Source: an uncultured Bacteroidales bacterium
GTDB taxonomy: Bacteria > Bacteroidota > Bacteroidia > Bacteroidales > ML635J-15
DNA length: 10,658 nucleotides
Reading direction: 5' to 3'
Assembly (NCBI GenBank): GCA_937899245.1
Contig: CALDKB010000021.1
Coordinates: 1 to 10,658, forward strand
Shown here: positions 1-6,206 of the stretch, piece by piece
How the letters are laid out: the number at the start of each line of letters is the position of its first letter
Numbering within the stretch: the first letter of the stretch is position 1
Translations under genes and position numbers: made by a program
The notes under the pieces: generated by a model
What the model saw: the letters and a program-made list of their open reading frames with translations, nothing else
Told to the model about the DNA's origin: nothing
The model's database searches: none

Positions 1-1
1 C

Positions 2-100
2 ACCACATTCAACATCGGAACGCTCCGCAACGGCGAATACATTGTAAAGGTAATCAGCCTCGACGGTGCAATCCAGTACCTGAAACTTATAAAACGATGA
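2..100 (+). CDS. C-terminal end of a T9SS cargo protein (5' truncated)
   Basis: Only the last 32 codons and the TGA stop lie in the window; the gene begins upstream. The translation contains the stretch TLRNGEYIVKV followed by YLKLIKR. This is the usual ending of a T9SS type A sorting domain (Por_Secre_tail family): a beta strand with G-x-Y-hydrophobic-V-K-V, a turn, and a last strand ending in hydrophobic residues and lysines. In this family the tail takes a Sec-exported protein through the outer-membrane type IX translocon and is usually removed afterwards. The ending is close to that of the protein at 348-2630 (GEYIVKV then LKLIKE), so the two are probably cargo of the same system and their tails paralogous. 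The function of the missing passenger part cannot be judged. Frame and stop are clear; the family call rests on a short stretch. Confidence 0.8.
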   Translation, partial: TTFNIGTLRNGEYIVKVISLDGAIQYLKLIKR

Positions 101-123
101 CATACAAACACAAACAACTTTCC

Positions 124-166
124 ACGAAACTTGTGGGGGCGGATTTCTCCGCTCCCCGAGCTTCGT
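124..166 (+). terminator. Imperfect long hairpin, possible terminator of the upstream gene
   Basis: Positions 135-143 pair with 148-157 (nine pairs with a single-T bulge at 153) around the loop TTTC. The arms continue outward: 130-131 pairs with 159-160, and ACGAA at 124-128 pairs with TTCGT at 162-166, interrupted by a small asymmetric bulge and one mismatch. It starts 24 nt after the stop of the first gene, where a terminator would sit. There is no T-tract directly after it, only a mixed CT-rich stretch, so intrinsic termination is uncertain. It may instead be an mRNA 3'-end stabiliser or part of the repeat cluster that follows. Confidence 0.35.
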
Positions 167-172
167 TCTCTA

Positions 173-297
173 CTTGTGCAGAGACGCCCCCTGAGCTTGT
201 CGAAGGGAGAAGCAAGCTTGCTTGTGCTGAGACTGCTTGTGCTGAGCTTGTCGAAGCATCAAAGCATCGAATGTCGAAGCATCCAAGCCTGTCGAAG
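173..297 (+). repeat. Cluster of TTGTCGAAG-type short repeats and a 13-bp direct repeat
   Basis: The 15-mer CTGAGCTTGTCGAAG occurs exactly at 191-205 and 242-256. Its core TGTCGAAG recurs at 272-279 and 290-297. A separate 13-mer, TGCTTGTGCTGAG, occurs at 219-231 and 234-246 with a 2-nt gap, and a related CTTGTGCAGAGAC lies at 173-185. The block is interspersed with GCATC units. The reverse complement, CTTCGACAAGCTCAG, is from memory a short intergenic repeat seen in many unrelated bacterial genomes. Open frames across the block give peptides such as PELVEG, which are repeat by-products rather than protein. There is no sign of a transposase or of target-site duplication. Confidence 0.75.
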
Positions 298-315
298 TGT
301 CATTGTATCATCATG

Positions 316-339
316 TCAAATTTTCAAATCTTCAAATAA
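316..339 (+). repeat. Three tandem 8-nt TCAAATnn units upstream of a start codon
   Basis: TCAAATTT (316-323), TCAAATCT (324-331) and TCAAATAA (332-339) follow each other without gaps, ending 8 nt before the ATG at 348. The unit is AT-rich, so in the mRNA it gives an unstructured A/T-rich leader, which suits Bacteroidota translation starts that do not depend on a Shine-Dalgarno sequence. A change in copy number would alter the distance between promoter and start without affecting a reading frame. Confidence 0.6.
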
Positions 340-347
340 TTAATTGT

Positions 348-2630
348 ATGAAAAAAATATTTTTATCCTTAATCCTAGCAATTTCATTCATTCCATTCTC
401 TTCCGCCCAAGATTGGCAGTGGGCGCATCGTTTTGGCGGTTCGAACTACTCCAACGGTAGTGGAACTATTAATTTTTATAATAACCAGCCTCACAACCTT
501 GTGCTTGATGCAGAAGGAAACTCATACTTGTTTGGCACCTACGGCAGTGGAACACAAATCAATGGAGAAGACTTGCCAATTTTCACAGACAATAATTGCG
601 GTGCATTTGTCGCCAAGTTTGATTGTGGCGGCAATGTAGTGTGGCACAAGGCCATTGCGCGTTCCGGACAAGAAAACTGCCACGCTCAATATATGATATT
701 AAAGAACAATCACCTTTACCTTCAGGGAACTGTACACATAGACCAACATTACAACACATATTTCCTTGACACAACAGTTTATGGCAGTATTCTTTATTAC
801 TATTACGCCAACTATCCAGACAGCCTTACTTTCCCTTGGATTCCTTTTTCCGACTATACATACATAATGGAACTCGACCTCGACGGAAATATAATTGATT
901 ACAATCTACTGCAGTTAAACGACACATTTCGATCCAGTTTATTTTATTATTATAACGCAAAGGTACCTTTTACGATAGACGGCAACGGAAATTACTATCT
1001 GCTTATGAAGCACGGATCTACAATAACCGATTATACACAAAAATTTATAATTAAGCATAATGATATCCCTATTACCGACTCAATGACATCTAACACTTAC
1101 ATGGGTTATTATTTACTAAAATTTGATTCGGATTTCAATTTCCAGTACATCAAGCCAATTACAGAATGTGTTCATTCTACATACTGGTCATTGGAAATGC
1201 ATTTCTATGATATGGAATGTGACTCAAATGACAACATATATCTTTGTGGTCATGTCCGAGTTAATGACACTACAAGTAACCCTATATATCCTTACGATGT
1301 AGAACTTGCCGATAACAAACACATATATTCATATAACAAAGAAGATCATGGCTTTGTAGTAAAACTGAACAGCGACGGGGAAATATTATGGGTAAGCCAA
1401 ACAAGGAACTATGGAGATTATTTTGCGCATAGTGATTTTAGATCTTTGTATCTGGATGAGGCATCTGGCAACATATATATATCAGGATCCGCAATGCCGA
1501 AAGGAACTTATAATAGTCCTGAATGCTTTAGCGTTTTTGGAGATAATGATACTGTTATAAACTATTATGATGGCGAGCATGTAGAATGGAAAGATTTTAC
1601 AGATGTAATTGCATGCTACGATACTGCTGGAAATTATAAATGGTATAGTTGTCCATTGTCATTAGCCTCTAAAATTGGAGGTACTACAGTTAGGAACAAT
1701 AGATTATATGCGATGGCAATGTGGTCAAGATTTGGTCTTACTTGTGAAGAATATACTTATTTTCCTAGTGTGCAACAAGTTGGAAATGTGTTCCCTGCTG
1801 GAGTTTCTATCTGTGAATGGGACAGACAAGGAAATATGATGGATGTAATGCAAGTTTATTGCACGGGAGCATCACAAAACGAACCTTATGACACTAGAAC
1901 AAACATGTTAGGAGAAATATATACGGTAGGAAGATTTGAAAATACCATAGCCTTTGGCACAGATACGCTTTTTGCACACAGCGAAAGCGATATGTTCATT
2001 GCCAAGTTTGGTTATTCTTGCCCAACCTACATTTACGATACCGCTACCTATTGCTATGGCGAGGTCGTGCAGGGCGTAACCCTTACCGCTTCGGGCGACT
2101 ATACATTTGTATATCCCGAAGGCGGACAGGAGATTGACAGCATTGTGCTAGTCCACGCCACCGTACTACCACCGCTCACTATCGGGCTTAGCGATACTAC
2201 CGTATGTACTGCCCAGCAGTTCTACTTGGATGCTTGTGGCGATTTCGATTCCTACCAGTGGAACACAGGCGGTACTGGCTGTACCGAAATGCTTCAGTTC
2301 GACAATGCTTGTACGCAAAGCGTCTCACTTACCGTCACCCGTGGCGAATGTTCTGCCACCCGTACCATCAGCATCACCGCGCAGGTCTGCGACGGCATAA
2401 CCGCCCCAGTTACCACGGCAATGTCGCTCTACCCGAATCCCGCCAGCGATATGGTGTCCATCTTCGGTGATGGCTTCGTCAGTGCCACAGTAATCGACCT
2501 TACAGGTCGCACCCTTCTCCAAACCACCTATATGCAACTCGACCTCAGCGGTCTCCGCCCTGGCGAGTACATCGTAAAAGTAACTCGCATCACTGGCGAA
2601 ACCGAAGATTTAAAACTGATAAAAGAATAA
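348..2630 (+). CDS. Secreted beta-propeller-like protein with T9SS type A sorting domain
   Basis: This is a 760-residue surface or secreted protein. Residues 1-20 (MKKIFLSLILAISFIPFSSA) form a signal peptide with likely cleavage before QDW. The ATG at 348 is chosen over the in-frame ATG at 297 because it starts directly at the signal peptide. Residues ~20-555 hold repeated strands of the type FVAKFD-x-x-GN-hydrophobic (near 87, 172, 254, 335, 420, 487 and 548), alternating with D-x-x-GN-x-Y-hydrophobic-x-G strands. That is about seven units of 60-85 residues, as in SBBP-like beta-propellers. A Cys-rich Ig/PKD-like region with the core SYQWNTG follows at ~560-685. Residues ~690-760 are a T9SS type A tail with YPNPAS, the VIDLTGR strand, GEYIVKV and a final LKLIKE. 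No catalytic motif is recognised; adhesion or ligand binding is inference only. GC content rises sharply near 2000, where the propeller ends. A terminator-like hairpin lies 76 nt downstream. Confidence 0.9.
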   Translation: MKKIFLSLILAISFIPFSSAQDWQWAHRFGGSNYSNGSGTINFYNNQPHNLVLDAEGNSYLFGTYGSGTQINGEDLPIFTDNNCGAFVAKFDCGGNVVWHKAIARSGQENCHAQYMILKNNHLYLQGTVHIDQHYNTYFLDTTVYGSILYYYYANYPDSLTFPWIPFSDYTYIMELDLDGNIIDYNLLQLNDTFRSSLFYYYNAKVPFTIDGNGNYYLLMKHGSTITDYTQKFIIKHNDIPITDSMTSNTYMGYYLLKFDSDFNFQYIKPITECVHSTYWSLEMHFYDMECDSNDNIYLCGHVRVNDTTSNPIYPYDVELADNKHIYSYNKEDHGFVVKLNSDGEILWVSQTRNYGDYFAHSDFRSLYLDEASGNIYISGSAMPKGTYNSPECFSVFGDNDTVINYYDGEHVEWKDFTDVIACYDTAGNYKWYSCPLSLASKIGGTTVRNNRLYAMAMWSRFGLTCEEYTYFPSVQQVGNVFPAGVSICEWDRQGNMMDVMQVYCTGASQNEPYDTRTNMLGEIYTVGRFENTIAFGTDTLFAHSESDMFIAKFGYSCPTYIYDTATYCYGEVVQGVTLTASGDYTFVYPEGGQEIDSIVLVHATVLPPLTIGLSDTTVCTAQQFYLDACGDFDSYQWNTGGTGCTEMLQFDNACTQSVSLTVTRGECSATRTISITAQVCDGITAPVTTAMSLYPNPASDMVSIFGDGFVSATVIDLTGRTLLQTTYMQLDLSGLRPGEYIVKVTRITGETEDLKLIKE

Positions 2631-2705
2631 GAAATTGTTAGTTCTTATTATGAAGTCAAAAAATGTTAAATATTTATTCTTACGAAAGGAGGTTTCTTTT
2701 TTGAA

Positions 2706-2752
2706 GCATATATAGTTAGTTATTAAGGCAGACCTTATATATGCATTTTTTT
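2706..2752 (+). terminator. Terminator-like hairpin with T-tract, containing an alternative inner stem
   Basis: GCATATATA (2706-2714) is perfectly complementary to TATATATGC (2736-2744), enclosing 21 nt, and seven T residues follow at 2746-2752. The enclosed segment can form TAAGG (2724-2728) with CCTTA (2733-2737) around the loop CAGA. The two stems share 2736-2737, so they compete at their edge. It lies 76 nt after the propeller gene and 37 nt before the lipoprotein start. It may end the upstream transcript, or be a leader structure of the downstream operon. The outer stem is all A/T except for one end and so is weak. Confidence 0.45.
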
Positions 2753-2788
2753 GTTGCCTTGTTTTATTTATTTTTAAATTGCAATTTT

Positions 2789-4366
2789 ATGAAAAAATTA
2801 GTTTTTATTATTTCAATTTTCGCGTTGTTTGTCACATCGTGCAAAAAGAATGAATCTGGTTTAGTAAAATATAGTCCTTTATATACGGACGGATATGTCA
2901 TTTTGGACAGAGAAGGAAATGAAAATGTAAAGAAATGGGATGTCACAGTTACCAACCGTATATATGACGAGAAAGAAAATTATAAAGAGGAATGTTTGTT
3001 CTCTCAAGAATTTAAGGATGAAAATTATGTGAAACTTCCTGATAAAGTATTCGACAGGTCAAAAGGATATATGGTACTAACAATAAAAGGCTACAATTCA
3101 ATTGGAAGAACAGTAAATGAGTATGAAGAAGTCTTGAATAATGTAAATCCAGATGAGTATAACGATACATTAACATGGACATGTATTGCTTTTAATTATG
3201 CATGGGCTATCAGAGCAAATAGACTAGTTCTTAATGGTGCAGCATCTTCTACAGGTTATTTGGATTTGGTTGAGGCAGTAAGATATCGCAATAGTTCTGG
3301 GCAAGGTATTCCATGCTATGTTTATATGACACAAGAAACTTGGAATGATTATACAAATACTCGTGATAAATGGAATCATTTCAAAGTATTTCATGGCCTA
3401 ACAAATATGCAGAATAAGAATTTTGTAATCCCAATGCCTATTGATGTTGATAACATTAACATAATAAGATGCCAAAATGTTACTGTAGCGGACAGATTGA
3501 TAGGATATAATGGTCAATATGTTACTGGGGATGTTGTGTATGGAATAAGAAAAACCAAAGGGTATTGGGAAATTGGTCCGAATACTGGTGGACATAATCC
3601 TATTACAACTGTAACATTGACTGGCATAGATCCTTCGTGGAGTACAATAACCGCAATGGATAGATTGAATTCCTATGCGAGGGAATGTTTTGATTTGTAT
3701 GGTTATGAAAGTGTCGCTTGCTATGGTCAGAATTATGACCCAGGACAACTTCTTCCTCCTGAAGGCTCATACAGCAATGACTTTAATGGAAGATTAACCA
3801 AATGTTGGCAAAAGATTGATTTTACAAGAGATGATATTTTGGCACAGTTAAGGAGATGTATGAATGGAGGACTTATTGACAATGTTATTTCTGTACTAAT
3901 AAGTAGATTATCTACGGTTAACAACAATCAAAAGTCCACTAGTGGCAATGACGGGGGATATATAGATTTTTCTAATCCAATTGATGACAATGGCAATATT
4001 ATCCTACCTTGCATAGAACTACAAGAAGGTTTGTATTCATTCGGTTTTATGTCCGAAAAGAAGCAATACACATATATGATTGGAGAAATAAAGAATCCTA
4101 TAAAGTTTGTATTCGACTATACTTATCTCGTTGAACCATTGCCAGAAACTAAGATAGAAGGAGAAACCTTGTGCTTGAAACTTGATTCTTATATTAAGAC
4201 GAATGTGTTGGTCGAACTGATTGACAAGTCTGACAAGGTTGTTTATGAATCTAAAATAGATTTGCAACCAGGCTTCAACGGCACAAAGTTGGACATTGGA
4301 AAAATCGAATGCAATAGGTGCAAGTTAACTTTTTATGACAAAACAAGTGTAACTATAAACTTATAA
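2789..4366 (+). CDS. Lipoprotein of unknown function
   Basis: This is a 525-residue protein whose N-terminus MKKLVFIISIFALFVTSC is a type II signal peptide with Cys18 as the lipidated residue. An in-frame ATG 48 nt upstream (2741) would put 16 hydrophobic residues before the MKK and overlaps the upstream hairpin, so 2789 is preferred. After Cys18 comes KKNES, which is not the acidic-rich surface-export signal described for Bacteroides lipoproteins, so membrane orientation is open. I recognise no family in the body. It is rich in Tyr, Asn and Asp, with a Ser/Asn/Gly linker at ~373-392. The last ~80 residues look like a beta-sandwich (VELIDKSDKVVYES, then PGFNGTKLDI), loosely recalling a T9SS-tail fold but without its lysine-rich last strand. 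Codon use is strongly AT-rich (17 G/C of 60 at 3421-3480). The next gene begins 4 nt after the stop, so the two are very likely one operon. Confidence 0.85.
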   Translation: MKKLVFIISIFALFVTSCKKNESGLVKYSPLYTDGYVILDREGNENVKKWDVTVTNRIYDEKENYKEECLFSQEFKDENYVKLPDKVFDRSKGYMVLTIKGYNSIGRTVNEYEEVLNNVNPDEYNDTLTWTCIAFNYAWAIRANRLVLNGAASSTGYLDLVEAVRYRNSSGQGIPCYVYMTQETWNDYTNTRDKWNHFKVFHGLTNMQNKNFVIPMPIDVDNINIIRCQNVTVADRLIGYNGQYVTGDVVYGIRKTKGYWEIGPNTGGHNPITTVTLTGIDPSWSTITAMDRLNSYARECFDLYGYESVACYGQNYDPGQLLPPEGSYSNDFNGRLTKCWQKIDFTRDDILAQLRRCMNGGLIDNVISVLISRLSTVNNNQKSTSGNDGGYIDFSNPIDDNGNIILPCIELQEGLYSFGFMSEKKQYTYMIGEIKNPIKFVFDYTYLVEPLPETKIEGETLCLKLDSYIKTNVLVELIDKSDKVVYESKIDLQPGFNGTKLDIGKIECNRCKLTFYDKTSVTINL

Positions 4367-4370
4367 TAAT

Positions 4371-5762
4371 ATGAAACATTTATTTTCATTTCTTTTATTT
4401 ACAATCTTGTTATCGTCGTATATTTTTGCACAAGAAACAAGGCTAACATTTACCGCCATTGACAACGATGGCAACTTTGTGCAACTAGACAGCATAAGGG
4501 CTGAAAAATATTTTTCGGTAGTCAACACCCCGTGGTGGTCAGAAATGCTCAGGTATCCCGATACCGTCATTGTTATTCCAGCAACATCGGTACAAGATTT
4601 TGCCGCAAAGGCGGAATTTGATGTAATGGCAAACGAAAATCCATTTGTCGGGAAAACATCAGTAGTGGTAAATATGCCTGCCGAAAGTACAGCAAATATT
4701 TCGCTTGCCGGCATTGACGGCAGAGTTGTCGCTAGTTTTTCTAGAAATCTTCACGAAGGCGGCAATCAGATTGAAGTAAACACAAAGGATGCAAAGCCGT
4801 ATATTCTGACGGTTGCTTGCAAATATGGAACTAAGAGCGTAAAACTGCTGAATGCCGAAGGTGGTACGGCAAATTCACTGTCTTATGCTGGAAGTTTCGA
4901 TTATATTCAACAATCTAAACTTATTGCAAACGATAGCCTTTCAGTTGGCGATACCTTGTGGCTCCAGGCATTTGTCGATATTGACGGATTCAGATATATG
5001 CTGCAAAAAGAACATATCATAGAAGGAAGTGCCGATATTGTTCTACAATTTGCCGACATCCGCCATTATGAAACCTTTACCGACGAGCGCGACGGAAATG
5101 TGTATAGATATGTGCAGATTGGTTCGCAGGTATGGATGGCTGAGAATCTTCGATATTTGCCATCTATAAACGGAAATCCATATTTTGATTACAGTAACAG
5201 CCAACCAAGATATTATGTGTTCAATTATTTCACAGGCGAAAGTCTAGAAGAAGCAAAAAATCATATATGCGACATTTACGGTGGTTATTACGAAGGCATA
5301 AATTCGTACAGGCAGTTTGGCGTATATTACAATGGTCCTGCTACTATCGGGGCTTGTCCGTCTGGTTGGCATCTGCCTACCGATGCAGAATGGACACAAC
5401 TTGAAATCTATTTGCAGAACAACGGCTACAATTCAAACGGAACTAACGACACTGACGAAAACAGGGAAACCAACAATTTCACGGCAAAAGCACTTGCTTC
5501 TGGTTGTGGTTGGGAACTGAACGGCAATTCGTTTACCGTTGGCAACAATCCGGAAGAAAACAATTCGGTAAGCTTCTGCGGTTATCCGTGGTGCTATTCC
5601 CCTACATCTGAAATAAATCTAGGCGGTGCTTACTGGTGGACAGATACAGATGCCGAAATTGGAGCCTACTACAGAGCAATAATTAACAACACTTCGTATT
5701 CTGTCTATAGGGATAGTGCACCATACAGAAGCGCAATGAATGTAAGATGTGTTAGAGATTGA
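4371..5762 (+). CDS. Secreted FISUMP (Fib_succ_major) domain protein with internal T9SS-tail-like domain
   Basis: This is a 463-residue exported protein. Residues 1-20 (ending SSYIFA, then QETR) are a Sec signal peptide. Residues ~24-75 form a small beta domain beginning TFTAIDNDGNFVQLDS. Residues ~85-162 look like a T9SS type A tail (NENPFVGKTSV, ISLAGIDGRVVASF, PYILTV, TKSVKLL), but here it is internal. Residues ~235-463 are a Fib_succ_major domain (Pfam Fib_succ_major/TIGR02145 type): TFTDERDGNVYRYVQIGSQV, WMAENLRY, GACPSGWHLPTDAEW, GAYWWTDTD and the terminal NVRCVRD are the family signature blocks in order. The domain is common in surface proteins of Fibrobacter and Bacteroidota; its biochemical role is not established. 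The true C-terminus is the FISUMP end, so no functional C-terminal sorting tail is evident. The ATG is 4 nt after the lipoprotein stop and has no Shine-Dalgarno. A strong terminator follows 16 nt after the stop. Confidence 0.9.
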   Translation: MKHLFSFLLFTILLSSYIFAQETRLTFTAIDNDGNFVQLDSIRAEKYFSVVNTPWWSEMLRYPDTVIVIPATSVQDFAAKAEFDVMANENPFVGKTSVVVNMPAESTANISLAGIDGRVVASFSRNLHEGGNQIEVNTKDAKPYILTVACKYGTKSVKLLNAEGGTANSLSYAGSFDYIQQSKLIANDSLSVGDTLWLQAFVDIDGFRYMLQKEHIIEGSADIVLQFADIRHYETFTDERDGNVYRYVQIGSQVWMAENLRYLPSINGNPYFDYSNSQPRYYVFNYFTGESLEEAKNHICDIYGGYYEGINSYRQFGVYYNGPATIGACPSGWHLPTDAEWTQLEIYLQNNGYNSNGTNDTDENRETNNFTAKALASGCGWELNGNSFTVGNNPEENNSVSFCGYPWCYSPTSEINLGGAYWWTDTDAEIGAYYRAIINNTSYSVYRDSAPYRSAMNVRCVRD

Positions 5763-5778
5763 AAATAGAATTACATTT

Positions 5779-5806
5779 AAGGACGGTCACAACCCGTCCT
5801 TTTTTC
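5779..5806 (+). terminator. Rho-independent terminator of the lipoprotein-FISUMP operon
   Basis: AAGGACGG (5779-5786) is perfectly complementary to CCGTCCTT (5794-5801) with a 7-nt loop, and six T residues run from 5800 to 5805. It begins 16 nt after the FISUMP stop codon. Stem strength, loop size, T-tract and position all fit an intrinsic terminator on the + strand. Confidence 0.9.
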
Positions 5807-5852
5807 TTCACCACATTCGTTAATCCCTTATCCCGCTATCCCGAACATCCTT

Positions 5853-6012
5853 CGCCCTTACTGGCGTTATGGGTGCTATTGGCCTTACAGCCCCTAATCC
5901 ATCTGCCCCTACAGGCGTTACCGCCCTTACAGCCCCCAATCCCTTTCCGCCCCTACCGTCCCTACAGGCTCTATGGGCGTTACAGCCCTTAATCCCCTAC
6001 AGCCCTCAACCT
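5853..6012 (+). repeat. C-rich degenerate short repeat with ~9-nt periodicity
   Basis: Related units such as CCTTACAGC, CCCTACAGG and GGCGTTACC follow one another, often spaced at about 9 nt. Exact recurrences include CGCCCTTAC at 5853-5861 and 5922-5930, the 12-mer CCTTACAGCCCC at 5883-5894 and 5925-5936, CCCCTACAG at 5906-5914 and 5994-6002, and CCCTACAGG at 5907-5915 and 5960-5968. GGCGTTA or GGGCGTTAC forms also recur. The composition contrasts strongly with the AT-rich sequence that follows. It looks like a decayed minisatellite; no mobile-element gene is attached. Confidence 0.65.
5924..5962 (-). other. Potential G-quadruplex sequence (minus strand)
   Basis: On the + strand, C runs occur at 5924-5926, 5933-5937, 5941-5943, 5950-5953 and 5960-5962, separated by 6, 3, 6 and 6 nt. 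Read on the - strand this is five runs of three or more G with loops of at most 7 nt, meeting the usual G-quadruplex pattern. On the + strand the same run could in principle form an i-motif. It lies inside the C-rich repeat, so it may be a simple consequence of the repeat unit. Confidence 0.4.
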
Positions 6013-6198
6013 CACCCTTTTCTTTTCGTCCCCATAAATCCTACATTAGTCCCCATTTTCATTGCATTAATGGATATGCTATTTATTAATGTAATCTGCA
6101 AATATCGTTTCATAATATTTTATTAGGTTTTAATATATTAAATACAACTTTTAGTCTAATACTTCTTTTTAAACTATTTTAATATTCTGCATAAATTA

Positions 6199-6206
6199 TA
6201 TCTTTG
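6199..6206 (+). promoter_or_regulatory. Bacteroidota-type -7 promoter box for the giant PKD gene
   Basis: TATCTTTG matches the TAnnTTTG consensus of the Bacteroidota primary sigma factor at all fixed positions. It lies 48 nt upstream of the ATG at 6255, leaving an A/T-rich leader of about 40 nt, typical for these organisms. About 20 nt further upstream there is only a T-rich run (CTATTTT), not a clear TTG-type -33 element, so the promoter is plausible but not complete. Confidence 0.55.

Noticed and set aside
97..343. Two overlapping + frames of 70-80 codons giving peptides with PELVEG and AELVEA
   Set aside because: They are read-throughs of the TTGTCGAAG repeat block. The peptides are low-complexity repeat translations, and the next gene starts just after them.
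297..347. Upstream in-frame ATG for the propeller protein
   Set aside because: It would add 17 residues in front of a perfect signal peptide and lies within the repeat-rich leader; ATG 348 is the better start.
2204..2537. Opposing open frames of 70-88 codons within the C-terminal part of the propeller gene
   Set aside because: They are shadows caused by the GC-rich composition of the Ig-like and T9SS region, whose own frame has clear domain signatures.
2684..2702. GAAA/TTTC mini-hairpin followed by six T, as a terminator
   Set aside because: The stem is only four A/T-rich pairs, too weak for an intrinsic terminator; the hairpin at 2706-2744 is a better candidate.
3398..4267. Several minus-strand frames of 64-116 codons opposite the lipoprotein gene
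   Set aside because: They have no start context, signal or domain, and lie wholly within a well-supported + strand gene.
5759..6126. Two + frames with Pro/Leu/Ala-rich or faintly collagen-like sequence
   Set aside because: They run through the C-rich repeat behind a strong terminator, have no plausible start region, and their composition follows from the DNA repeat.
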